Positions 27,524-34,924 are shown, counted from the first letter of the stretch. The stretch is 64,000 nt of DNA from Nostoc sp. CHAB 5824 (GCF_020829665.1 NZ_JAIVFT010000005.1:158807-222806); one strand, 5' to 3'. Notes: a model not told the origin generated them from the letters alone. Numbers and translations: made by a program.

Positions 27524-28348
27524 GTGCGCCCACGAAATCAGATAATTCCTTACGCATCTCCTAATGTAGTAGCAATGTTAGAAAAAGAAGCAAAGCTTGT
27601 GAATACCCAAAAAGTTTTGTTTCTTTTAGTGATTGCTGCTCTATTGATTTTTGCCTATAATCAAAGCGAGTTAAATTTCCCTGTACTTCTGCAACGGGGA
27701 GACAACATGGTAGAATACATACGTTCATATTTTCCACCAGACTTTAGCGATTGGAAGTATTATTTCTCAGAAACACTGGTTACTATATCAATGGGAATTT
27801 GGGGAACTTTAATGGCTGCGATCGCAGCTGTTCCTTTATCTATCCTAGCATCTAATAATATTTGTCCAGTATGGGTTGTACAACCAACACGTCGCCTTTT
27901 AGATGCTATGCGTGCGATTAACGAAATCGTCTTTGCACTAATCTTTGTAGTTGCTGTTGGGTTGGGGCCATTTGCTGGAGTTTTGGCATTATTTATTCAT
28001 ACGGCTGGTATTCTGGGTAAACTGTTCTCAGAAGCAGTAGAATCAATTGAATCAGGCCCTGTAGAAGGAATTAGAGCTACTGGTGCAAGCCAGATTCAAG
28101 AAGTTATTTATGGAGTGATTCCTCAAGTCATGCCTTTGTGGACTTCTTTCACTCTTTACAGATTTGAGTCAAATGTGCGTTCTGCTTCTGTATTAGGAAT
28201 TGTCGGGGCTGGTGGTATTGGCGTTTCACTATATCAGAGCTTTGGTGCATTTGAATACCAAAAAGTCTGTACAATTCTCATTATTTTGATTATTACTACT
28301 GGTGTTATTGATTTACTTTCTGCAAAGGTCAGAGGGTGGTTAGTTTAG
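27524..28348 (+). CDS. phnE: Phosphonate ABC transporter permease
   Basis: A 274-residue inner-membrane permease with about six hydrophobic helices. The family segments YFSETLVTISMGIWGTLMAA, AINEIVFALIFVVAVGLGPF and the EAA-type loop EGIRATGASQIQEVIYGVIPQ (landmark) are present, as is VLGIVGAGGIGVSL near the end. It forms the channel for the PhnC/PhnD importer. The start is GTG 27524, 25 bp after phnD. The stop runs into heptamer repeats. Confidence 0.95.
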   Translation: MRPRNQIIPYASPNVVAMLEKEAKLVNTQKVLFLLVIAALLIFAYNQSELNFPVLLQRGDNMVEYIRSYFPPDFSDWKYYFSETLVTISMGIWGTLMAAIAAVPLSILASNNICPVWVVQPTRRLLDAMRAINEIVFALIFVVAVGLGPFAGVLALFIHTAGILGKLFSEAVESIESGPVEGIRATGASQIQEVIYGVIPQVMPLWTSFTLYRFESNVRSASVLGIVGAGGIGVSLYQSFGAFEYQKVCTILIILIITTGVIDLLSAKVRGWLV

Positions 28349-28354
28349 TATGAT

Positions 28355-28402
28355 TGATAATTGATGACTGATGACTGGTGACTGGTGACTGATGACTGTT
28401 AA
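28355..28402. repeat. STRR heptamer array after phnE
   Basis: Units TGATGAC, TGGTGAC and TGATAAT in tandem, the reverse orientation of the TCAGTCA family. It fills the gap between the phnE stop and the 3' end of the convergent four-helix-bundle gene. Confidence 0.85.
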
Positions 28403-28405
28403 CTA

Positions 28406-28768
28406 TTATCTGACTTTTTTTTTAAGTGAGTTAAGATAAGCGTTTAATTTAGGTGATAATTCATCTAGGATTGGTTTAATTATGTCTATTTGTTCTTGAG
28501 TCAAAAGTTTTCGCTTACAAGCAAGTCTTAACCAATGCCTTGTTTCATTTAAAGAACCTCTAGCAATTTTTATAAATCTTTGATTATCCTGTAAATTATA
28601 ACGACCATTCCCCTCTGCAATATTAGCACCTATACTGTCTGCCGATTTGACAATTTGTTTTCCAATTGTATCTTTTGCAAAGTAATCCCATTTTTGTACA
28701 ATAAACCAAATTTCATTCGCTAGATTTTCTGATAATTGATAAACTCGTAAATTTTGGAAGGTTTCCAT
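28406..28768 (-). CDS. Four helix bundle protein (S23/IVP family)
   Basis: A 120-residue helical protein of the family first seen in 23S rRNA intervening sequences: FQNLRVYQLSENLANEIWFI, QIVKSADSIGANIAEGNGRY and FIKIARGSLNETRHWLRLA are its conserved blocks. No catalytic function is known. Members assemble as pentamers and occur scattered in cyanobacteria. Here it is inverted between phnE and phnF and flanked by heptamer repeats on both sides, which suggests insertion into the phosphonate cluster rather than a role in it. Confidence 0.9.
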   Translation of the reverse strand: METFQNLRVYQLSENLANEIWFIVQKWDYFAKDTIGKQIVKSADSIGANIAEGNGRYNLQDNQRFIKIARGSLNETRHWLRLACKRKLLTQEQIDIIKPILDELSPKLNAYLNSLKKKVR

Positions 28769-28770
28769 AA

Positions 28771-28921
28771 TTGTTGACGGTTGACGGTTGACGGTTGACG
28801 GTTGACGGTTGACTGCTAAACTAGCCCAACAAAGTGTTTACCGTCACCAGTCATCAGTCACCAGTCACCATTCATCACTCACCAGTCATCAGTCATCAGT
28901 CACCAGTCATCAGTCATCAAA
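28771..28921. repeat. STRR heptamer arrays between four-helix gene and phnF
   Basis: First six TTGACGG units (28772-28813), a 35-bp unique piece, then about ten AGTCATC/AGTCACC units (28849-28917). The right array supplies the last codons (Asp-Asp) and the TGA stop of phnF on the minus strand. Confidence 0.88.
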
Positions 28922-29638
28922 TAAGTCATTTTCAAAAAATAACTCCATGCGATCGCCCCGCAGTCGAGTTACCCCATATTCAATGACATTACCTGTTTGA
29001 TCGACGTTCACCGACTCCGCTAAAAGAATGGGTTGATTGAGGGATAGTTGTAGCCACTTTGCATCTTGAGGCTGGACTAGACGAGCAGAAACGCAGGTAC
29101 TACGGCGTATATGGTCACATCCATATACCTGTTGTAAAAACTGAGATATTGATTGCTGTTCTTGCAAAATCGTGATATTTTTCGGCTCTAAAAAATCTGG
29201 AAATCGCTTAAGCGGGAAATATCCAGTACCCACACTAATGGGTTCTTCATCTGCTAAACCTAAACGTTCAATTAACGCTACCGGTTCACCATAAGAAATT
29301 TCTAATCCTTTGGCGATCGCATCATCCGCAGGTACTTCTAAGACACGCAGCAGTTGAAACCTCACTTGCCAACCCTGTGCTTTCAGCGTTTGGTTGTAAC
29401 GCACTCGCTTACCAATAGCATAGCGGATGGTTTTAGCCGCTACAAAAGTTCCGCGTCCTCGGTCAACTCGCAACAATCCCTCGTCTTTTAGTAGGGCGAT
29501 CGCTTGTCTGAGGGTATGGCGATTAACTGAAAACTGTTCTGCTAACCTGGTTTCTGTTGGTAGTCGTTCCCCAAGCTGATAAACCCCTTGATGAATGTTT
29601 TGTCGCAGTTTGTCAGCAATCTGGGCATAAATTGGCAT
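28910..29638 (-). CDS. phnF: GntR-family (HutC type) transcriptional regulator
   Basis: A repressor of the PhnF group. The N-terminal winged helix (about 1-70: IYAQIADKLRQNIHQGVYQL, LPTETRLAEQFSVNRHTLRQ) is followed by a UTRA ligand domain ending in VIEYGVTRLRGDRMELFFEN. It lies divergent to phnG, the classic position for control of C-P lyase genes. I choose ATG 29638 (MPIYAQ), because AAGGA sits at the right distance inside the four-codon upstream extension that begins at 29650. The stop codon lies within a heptamer repeat. The ligand is unknown. A matching operator candidate lies at 29813. Confidence 0.92.
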   Translation of the reverse strand: MPIYAQIADKLRQNIHQGVYQLGERLPTETRLAEQFSVNRHTLRQAIALLKDEGLLRVDRGRGTFVAAKTIRYAIGKRVRYNQTLKAQGWQVRFQLLRVLEVPADDAIAKGLEISYGEPVALIERLGLADEEPISVGTGYFPLKRFPDFLEPKNITILQEQQSISQFLQQVYGCDHIRRSTCVSARLVQPQDAKWLQLSLNQPILLAESVNVDQTGNVIEYGVTRLRGDRMELFFENDLFDD

Positions 29639-29672
29639 TATTTCCTTCATGTATCAATTATCAATAAATAGT

Positions 29673-29720
29673 GTTGACGGTTAACTGTTGACTGTTCACT
29701 GTCAACGGTCAACAGTCTTT
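29673..29720. repeat. STRR heptamer array between phnF and phnG
   Basis: TTGACGG, TTAACTG, TTGACTG, TTCACTG, TCAACGG and TCAACAG follow one another, and the orientation flips in the middle. The array can fold on itself (GTTGACTG with the later GTCAAC arms). It sits in the shared regulatory region, upstream of both divergent genes. Confidence 0.8.
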
Positions 29721-29805
29721 CGTGTTATCCCATCCCCTTTTAGGAGTGGGGTGAGCTTATCAATATTAGATTGTCAACTTGTCAGAATTGCGTTAATCTA
29801 CTTTT

Positions 29806-29822
29806 ATCTAGATGTCTAGACA
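29806..29822. promoter_or_regulatory. Candidate PhnF operator at the phnG start
   Basis: TGTCTAGACA (29813-29822) is a perfect palindrome whose core GTCTAGAC fits the HutC-type GntR consensus GTNTANAC exactly. It overlaps a second palindrome ATCTAGAT (29806-29813). PhnF is a HutC-type regulator encoded 170 bp away and divergent. If phnG really starts at 29863 or 29875, the site lies 40-50 bp upstream of the start rather than on it. Confidence 0.55.
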
Positions 29823-30318
29823 AGTTAAGAATAGTTTAAAACAAAATACCACAAATCAACTTATGCCTACTGTGATGCAGCGACAAGCATGGATGGCAAC
29901 ATTAGCTAAAGCCGAATTAGAGCTATTAGAAAAACTGGTAAAAAAATTGGTTGCTTTGCCCAACTATAGTTTTTTACGCTGCCCAGAGATTGGTCTAACA
30001 ATGGTGCGGGGACGTGCTGGGGGTACAGGAGAACCATTTAACTTAGGAGAAATTACCATGACTCGCTGTGTTGTGCAGTTAGAGAGCCAAGGAGATGAAG
30101 CGTTAGCTGGATTTGGTTATGTCGCAGGGCGATCGCACCGTCATGCAGAACTAGCTGCTGTTTGTGATGCATTACTACAAACCCCAAATTGGCACGATCA
30201 GATTCAGGCTGAAGTAATTCAACCCTTGCAAATAAAACACCAAAAGCAACAGGAACTCAAGCAGCGTCAAGCAGCCGCCACTCAGGTCAATTTCTTCACG
30301 ATGGTGAGGGGGGAATAG
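29812..30318 (+). CDS. phnG: C-P lyase subunit PhnG
   Basis: A 168-residue core subunit of the carbon-phosphorus lyase complex (PhnGHIJ). Conserved blocks are PEIGLTMVRGRAGGTGEPFN, FGYVAGRSHRHAELAAVCDA and the C-terminal VNFFTMVRGE. With PhnI, PhnH and PhnL it attaches the phosphonate to ribose of ATP by displacing adenine. The N-terminus is about 20 residues longer than that of E. coli PhnG, whose start aligns with Met22 (MQRQAWM). No ribosome-binding site distinguishes 29812, 29863 and 29875. The longest form overlaps the candidate operator, so a later start is quite possible. The stop is followed at once by heptamers. Confidence 0.92.
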   Translation: MSRQVKNSLKQNTTNQLMPTVMQRQAWMATLAKAELELLEKLVKKLVALPNYSFLRCPEIGLTMVRGRAGGTGEPFNLGEITMTRCVVQLESQGDEALAGFGYVAGRSHRHAELAAVCDALLQTPNWHDQIQAEVIQPLQIKHQKQQELKQRQAAATQVNFFTMVRGE

Positions 30319-30364
30319 ATGACTGATGACTGATGACTGTTGACTGATAACTGATGAGTGATGA
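30319..30364. repeat. STRR heptamer array between phnG and phnH
   Basis: TGATGAC, TGTTGAC, TGATAAC, TGATGAG and TGATGAA in tandem. The last degenerate unit blends into the GATGATGACT that carries the phnH start codons. Confidence 0.85.
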
Positions 30365-30967
30365 ATGATGACTAAAGTTACCTATTTACCTGGCTTACAA
30401 GATTCGATTCATGATGCCCAGAGGACATTTCGGGCGTTGCTTGATGCTAATGCTCGACCGGGGACACCTTATTGGATAACTGCTGAGATGAGTGTGCCTT
30501 TGGGTTTAACGCCTGTTTGTGGGGCTGCTTGTTTGACGTTGCTGGATTTGGATGTTGTGGTATGGCTACAGCCGAGTTTTGCAGATCAAGTGAGAGCTTG
30601 GTTGTTGTTTCATACTGGCTGTCGCTTCACGCAGTACCCAGAAGAAGCTGACTTTGCTTTAATTCAAGATTTGGTAGGGTTGCCAGAATTATCTATTTTT
30701 AACTGTGGTACAGGAGAAAAGCCTGAAGCCTCAACAACATTATTGGTACAGGTGGAAAATTTTGAGATGGGACAACCTGTGATGTTGACTGGGCCAGGAA
30801 TTTTAGACCAGCAAGCGATTTCTCCTACACTTCCCCGTCACTTTTGGGATTTCTGGATGCAGAATCATCAAGCTTATCCACAAGGCACAGATGTATTTTT
30901 ATTTACAGAAAATGCAGTAATGGGACTACCACGCACCGCCAAAGCAGAGGTGTACTATGACTCTTGA
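30365..30967 (+). CDS. phnH: C-P lyase subunit PhnH
   Basis: A 200-residue PhnH, the PLP-transferase-like fold subunit without cofactor that dimerises in the PhnGHIJ core. Landmarks are YLPGLQDSIHDAQRTFRALL at the N-terminus, TPVCGAACLTLLDLDVVVWL, and the C-terminal GTDVFLFTENAVMGLPRT. It is needed for C-P bond cleavage in vivo. Two start codons in tandem (30365, 30368) both lie at the edge of a heptamer array. The 3' end overlaps the acetyltransferase start by 11 bp, showing translational coupling. Confidence 0.95.
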   Translation: MMTKVTYLPGLQDSIHDAQRTFRALLDANARPGTPYWITAEMSVPLGLTPVCGAACLTLLDLDVVVWLQPSFADQVRAWLLFHTGCRFTQYPEEADFALIQDLVGLPELSIFNCGTGEKPEASTTLLVQVENFEMGQPVMLTGPGILDQQAISPTLPRHFWDFWMQNHQAYPQGTDVFLFTENAVMGLPRTAKAEVYYDS

Positions 30968-31427
30968 GATTCGCATTGCTACCCGTGAGGATTGGCCTCT
31001 ATTGAATCAGCTTTATGCTGACATGGATGGTGAGTTACCCTTAGCAAGCAATGATGTAGAAAGAATCTTGACAGAAATCACACAAGTTCCTAACTACTAC
31101 ATCTATATTGCTTTTTTAAATCAGAAACTTGTAGGTACTTTCAGCCTCCTCTATGCGCCAACAATAATGCACCGGGGCTATCACAAATTTGCAATTCTAG
31201 ATGCAGTGACAGTTATTTCTCAAATGCGAGGAGAGGGAATTGGTAGCCAAATGGTAAAAGCCGCGCTCCAATTTAGTGCTGAAGCTGGGTGTTATAAAGT
31301 CACACTCTCTTCAAATTTGAAACGTAGCCGCGCCCATCAATTCTATCAATCACTAGGATTCGAGCAGCATGGCTGGAGTTTTAAATGCGTACTCCAACCC
31401 AAGCAGCACAGCAAAAATTCTCCATGA
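30957..31427 (+). CDS. GNAT acetyltransferase, PhnO-like
   Basis: A 156-residue GNAT enzyme with the acetyl-CoA loop MRGEGIGSQMVKAAL (about 90-104) and a C-terminal TLSSNLKRSRAHQFYQSLGF. The last part closely parallels E. coli PhnO (LSTNVKRHDAHRFY...GYEQ), the aminoalkylphosphonate N-acetyltransferase. PhnO acetylates aminophosphonates such as 1-aminoalkyl- and aminomethylphosphonate, which limits their toxicity and suits them for C-P lyase. The overlap with phnH and position before phnI support that job. The substrate is inferred. Confidence 0.85.
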   Translation: MTLEIRIATREDWPLLNQLYADMDGELPLASNDVERILTEITQVPNYYIYIAFLNQKLVGTFSLLYAPTIMHRGYHKFAILDAVTVISQMRGEGIGSQMVKAALQFSAEAGCYKVTLSSNLKRSRAHQFYQSLGFEQHGWSFKCVLQPKQHSKNSP

Positions 31428-31495
31428 TCAACCGTCATCAGTCATCAGTCAACAGTCAACCGTCATCAGTCATCAGTCATCAGTCAACAATAAAA
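31428..31495. repeat. STRR heptamer array before phnI
   Basis: CGTCATC, AGTCATC, AGTCAAC, AGTCAAC, CGTCATC and AGTCATC repeated, ending at the AATAAAAATAT that precedes the phnI start. It fills the entire gap between the acetyltransferase and phnI genes. Confidence 0.88.
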
Positions 31496-31499
31496 ATAT

Positions 31500-32687
31500 A
31501 TGCCATACGTTGCAGTCAAAGGCGGTGAACAGGCAATTCAAAATGCAGAAGCACTCCTGCAAAGCAGACGCAGAGGTGATCCGGTAATTCCCGAATTGAC
31601 CCTAGACCAGATTGAACAACAACTTACCCTAGCAGTAGAACGGGTGATGTGTGAGGGTAGTTTATATGATCGGGAGTTAGCAGCCCTTGCTATTAAACAA
31701 TCTTGGGGTGATTTAGTAGAAGCAATTTTCTTGTTAAGAGCCTATCGGACAACACTACCCCGCTTCTACTATAGCCAGCCATTAGATACCAGCAAAATGC
31801 AGATTCAGCGCCGCATTTCTGCCATTTTTAAAGATGTACCAGGAGGACAAAGGTTAGGAACTACCTTCGACTACATCCACCGCCTACTAGACTTTAAGTT
31901 GATAGCAGAAGGACAAGTCCTTACAGCACCAGAAGCAGAAGCAATTACAGAATCAGTTCCGCGTGTAATTGACACTTTAGATCGTGAAGGCTTGATGCAA
32001 GCAGAAGAGGAAGCAAAGAAATCCTACCCAGTCAACCGTCAACCGTCAACAGTTAACACTCCTCAACCATTTGACCTAACTCGTCAACCCCTAACCTTTC
32101 CTGCTGGACGGGATGCAAGGCTGCAAAATCTAGCGCGTGCAGATGAGGGTTTTTTGCTATCTCTGGCGTATTCTACACAGCGAGGCTATGGCAGAAACCA
32201 TCCTTTTGCTGGGGAAATTCGCATGGGGGAAGTTGAGGTGGTAATTTGTCCAGAAGAATTGGGATTTGAAATAGCGATCGCAGATATTACTGTCACGGAA
32301 GTGCAAATGGTAAATCAGTTTAAAGGTAGTAAAGAATTACCTGCTCAGTTTACCCGTGGCTATGGACTCACCTTTGGTTACAACGAACGTAAAGCGATGT
32401 CGATGGCGCTGGTAGATAGAGCAATGCGAGCTGAGGAATTAGGGGAAACAATTCAAGGCCCAGCCCAAAATGTCGAGTTTGTACTTTCCCATTCCGATAA
32501 CGTGGAAGCACAAGGTTTTGTCCAACACCTCAAACTTCCACACTACATCGACTTTCAAGCAGAGTTAAATCTGGTACGGAAAATCCGACAGCAGCAGCTA
32601 AATAATAAATCGTCAGAGTTAACTGTTGCTGCGGAAGAATCTCAATCTTTGGAAAACAGTGATTTGGTTTTGGAACAAACGAAATGA
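31500..32687 (+). CDS. phnI: C-P lyase subunit PhnI
   Basis: A 395-residue PhnI, the nucleosidase-type core subunit that with PhnGHL forms alpha-D-ribose 1-phosphonate 5-triphosphate. Landmarks are MPYVAVKGGEQAIQNAEALL at the start, GTTFDYIHRLLDFKL, ARADEGFLLSLAYSTQRGYG and FTRGYGLTFGYNERKAMSMA. It is about 40 residues longer than the E. coli protein. Part of the excess lies at about residues 178-188 (PVNRQPSTVNT), encoded by four heptamer repeats, and part in a C-terminal tail. The stop overlaps the next start in ATGA. Confidence 0.95.
   Translation: MPYVAVKGGEQAIQNAEALLQSRRRGDPVIPELTLDQIEQQLTLAVERVMCEGSLYDRELAALAIKQSWGDLVEAIFLLRAYRTTLPRFYYSQPLDTSKMQIQRRISAIFKDVPGGQRLGTTFDYIHRLLDFKLIAEGQVLTAPEAEAITESVPRVIDTLDREGLMQAEEEAKKSYPVNRQPSTVNTPQPFDLTRQPLTFPAGRDARLQNLARADEGFLLSLAYSTQRGYGRNHPFAGEIRMGEVEVVICPEELGFEIAIADITVTEVQMVNQFKGSKELPAQFTRGYGLTFGYNERKAMSMALVDRAMRAEELGETIQGPAQNVEFVLSHSDNVEAQGFVQHLKLPHYIDFQAELNLVRKIRQQQLNNKSSELTVAAEESQSLENSDLVLEQTK
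32031..32058. repeat. Translated STRR heptamers inside phnI
   Basis: Four heptamers, GTCAACC, GTCAACC, GTCAACA and GTTAACA, lie in the coding frame and give the residues around VNRQPSTVN in a linker before the conserved DLTRQPLTFPAGRDARLQNL block. E. coli PhnI has a short Pro/Gly linker at that place. Confidence 0.85.
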
Positions 32688-34345
32688 TTACAGGAATTAA
32701 CCATATTACTTTGTCTGTTTGCAACTTGGAGAAATCTTTTAATTTTTATACCGAAATTCTAGGTTGTCAAGCGATCGCCAAATGGCAAACAGGTGCTTAT
32801 CTAGTAGCGGGTGACCTGTGGTTGTGCCTATCTTTAGATTCCAACACACGCACAAATCCTATGGACGAGTACACTCATATTGCTTTTAGTATCCCTGAAG
32901 AAAGGTTTCAAGAATATAGCGATCGCCTGAAAGTTTTAGGAGTCAAACAGTGGAAGCAAAATACAAGTGAAGGCGAATCTATATATATTCTCGACCCTGA
33001 TCACCACAAACTGGAACTGCATATAGGTGATTTATCTTCCAGAATTGCCGCCACGAAAAAAGCCCCTTACGAAGGCATGAAATTTTTTAGTGAATCAGTC
33101 AACACTCAACAGTCAACAGTCAACAGTCAAACACCTAAAAATATTCAAATATTATCAAAACCAACCAACACAAAAATTGCTATTCAAGGAGTAAATGTAC
33201 TAACTTACGATGGTTGGCTGGAAGATGCCACAGTTTTAATTGAAGATGGGCAATTTACCAGCATTGATCAGGCCAGTAGTCCTAATGGATTTCATCTGGT
33301 AAATGCTCAAGGACTCCAGATGTTGCCAGGAATTATTGACTTACACGGCGATGCTTTTGAAAGGATGATTTGCCCTCGACCTGGAGTTAACTTCCCTCTA
33401 CCAATAGCGATCGCAGATAATGACCGCAACCTCTTAGCATCGGGTATCACAACTTTTTACTGCTCAATCACCGACTCTTACGAACCAGGTTTACGCAGCC
33501 GAGATTCCGCCCGTGCTTTAATTGACTTCATCTTAGGGGCAGGAAAACAAGTTTTAAATTGCAACCATCGCATTCATATTAGACATGAAGAGGCAAATAT
33601 TGCAGGACATCAAGAATTGTGTGATTGGATGGTATCCGGTCGCGTGCATATTTTGTCTATCAACGATCACCTACCACCCCCAGGAAATCAAAAGAGATTG
33701 AGCCGATATCTCAACAGTGTGAGGCAAAGATCATCGATGTCATTAGAAGAAATCGAAGAATTAGTCAACCAAGTAACAGAACGGCGACATGAAGGAGACG
33801 TGCAAATAGAACAACTGGTGGATTTAGCTCATACTTACGGTATTCCCCTCGCTTCCCACGATGATGATACCCTAGAGAAAGTAATACTAAGTCAACAACG
33901 CCGAGTAGCGATCGCAGAATTTCCCGCTACTGTAGACTTAGCAGCTAAGTCTCGTGAATATGGTGCAGCCGTCCTCATGGGTGCGCCTAACTTAGTGCGT
34001 GGTGGTTCTCACTTAGGCTTGATGAGTGTAGCTGAGGCAGTTAAAAATAACGTTATCGATTGTCTTTGCTCAGACTATCATTACCCTTCCTTGTTTTACG
34101 CCCCCTTCAAACTCCAAGAATTAGGCTTAATGTCCTTTGAACAAGCCTGGTCATTAGTTTCCAGCCGTCCAGCAGAAGCGGCGGGAATTAGCGAGCAAAA
34201 AGGTAAAATCGCTCCTGGTTTAGAAGCTGATTTCTTATTGATATCTCCTGATAATTCTTTACCATCTGCGATCGCTGCGCTCGCCGTAGGCATCGTATCT
34301 GTTTATGTAGCAGGACAAGAAGTTGCCAGATATCACATCAAATAA
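32684..34345 (+). CDS. phnM: FosA-type glutathione transferase fused to PhnM amidohydrolase
   Basis: A 553-residue two-domain protein. Residues 1-135 match FosA: HITLSV with His7, LWLCLS with Trp46, THIAFSI with His65, WKQNTSEGESIYILD with Lys91/Ser95/Tyr101, LELHIG with Glu111, and APYEGMKFF. The three metal ligands and the K+/substrate loop are all present. Residues 163-553 are a PhnM amidohydrolase with DLHGDAFERM, HRIHIRHE, ASHDDDT and CSDYHYP metal-site motifs. PhnM removes pyrophosphate from ribose 1-phosphonate 5-triphosphate; FosA adds glutathione to fosfomycin. The linker (139-150) is coded by heptamer repeats. No Met lies between residue 132 and the amidohydrolase core, so this is a true fusion. 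Confidence 0.93.
   Translation: MITGINHITLSVCNLEKSFNFYTEILGCQAIAKWQTGAYLVAGDLWLCLSLDSNTRTNPMDEYTHIAFSIPEERFQEYSDRLKVLGVKQWKQNTSEGESIYILDPDHHKLELHIGDLSSRIAATKKAPYEGMKFFSESVNTQQSTVNSQTPKNIQILSKPTNTKIAIQGVNVLTYDGWLEDATVLIEDGQFTSIDQASSPNGFHLVNAQGLQMLPGIIDLHGDAFERMICPRPGVNFPLPIAIADNDRNLLASGITTFYCSITDSYEPGLRSRDSARALIDFILGAGKQVLNCNHRIHIRHEEANIAGHQELCDWMVSGRVHILSINDHLPPPGNQKRLSRYLNSVRQRSSMSLEEIEELVNQVTERRHEGDVQIEQLVDLAHTYGIPLASHDDDTLEKVILSQQRRVAIAEFPATVDLAAKSREYGAAVLMGAPNLVRGGSHLGLMSVAEAVKNNVIDCLCSDYHYPSLFYAPFKLQELGLMSFEQAWSLVSSRPAEAAGISEQKGKIAPGLEADFLLISPDNSLPSAIAALAVGIVSVYVAGQEVARYHIK
33098..33132. repeat. Translated STRR heptamers forming the FosA-PhnM linker
   Basis: Five heptamers (GTCAACA, CTCAACA, GTCAACA, GTCAACA, GTCAAAC) lie exactly between the end of the FosA domain and the PhnM domain, and encode residues around VNTQQSTVNSQT. 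Confidence 0.9.
34268..34293. repeat. HIP1-linked small dispersed repeat in the fusion gene
   Basis: GCGATCGCTGCGCTCGCCGT followed by AGGCATCG is of a GC-rich small repeat type common in Nostoc. It encodes AIAALAVGI near the C-terminus in frame. Confidence 0.45.
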
Positions 34346-34347
34346 CT

Positions 34348-34908
34348 ATGAAACCTACCATTGAAAGCATTATTGACCTGTTCACCGAAAAGGGTTCTCA
34401 GTCCTATGGTGCAGAAGCCGTCAGCCAGCTAGAACACGCCTTGCAATGCGCTAGCCTCGCTGAAATATCAGGTCAAAACCATGAATTGATTACCGCTTGT
34501 TTACTCCATGACTTAGGGCATTTAATCCATAACTTGGGAGATAATCCAGCCACCAAAGGCATAGACGATCAACATGAATATCGAGCCATTTCCTTACTAC
34601 GTCAGATGTTTGGGCCAGCAGTCACACAACCAATTAGACTTCATGTCGTCGCCAAACGCTATCTTTGCTCAGTTGTTCCTGAATATTGGGATAGCCTCTC
34701 AGCCGCATCCAAACGCAGCTTAGAACTGCAAGGAGGCATATTTTCCCTTGAACAGGCAGAGAAATTTATTCAGCAACCTTATGCTCAAGATGCTGTGCAG
34801 TTAAGGATTTATGACGACAAAGCCAAAATTACAAATCTGCCAACACCCGATTTAAACCACTTCACCCAATTTATGACCGCCTCTTTAAATAAGCTGTCGC
34901 GCATCTAA
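34348..34908 (+). CDS. PhnZ-like HD-domain protein (putative diiron C-P oxygenase)
   Basis: A 186-residue HD-domain protein of the phosphonate-operon HDIG type. All positions known for PhnZ have counterparts: Tyr20 and Glu23 (YGAEA), His30, the HD pair His54-Asp55 in LLHDLGHL, His75 in QHEYRA, His98 with Lys102 in RLHVVAKRY, and Asp155/156. PhnZ is a mixed-valent diiron oxygenase that cleaves the C-P bond of (R)-1-hydroxy-2-aminoethylphosphonate made by PhnY. No PhnY-type oxygenase gene is in this window. Two bases separate it from the fusion gene, so they are cotranscribed. The substrate is unknown. It may handle a hydroxylated phosphonate directly. Confidence 0.88.
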   Translation: MKPTIESIIDLFTEKGSQSYGAEAVSQLEHALQCASLAEISGQNHELITACLLHDLGHLIHNLGDNPATKGIDDQHEYRAISLLRQMFGPAVTQPIRLHVVAKRYLCSVVPEYWDSLSAASKRSLELQGGIFSLEQAEKFIQQPYAQDAVQLRIYDDKAKITNLPTPDLNHFTQFMTASLNKLSRI

Positions 34909-34924
34909 GTTGTACATCTTTTCG

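Noticed and set aside
28809..29000. Small frame reading Ser-His-Gln-Ser repeats
   Set aside because: Translation of STRR heptamers on one strand, overlapping the 3' end of phnF.
34348..34908. Plain HD phosphohydrolase
   Set aside because: The Tyr/Glu gate, extra His and Lys, and operon context match PhnZ-type oxygenases better, though activity is unproven.
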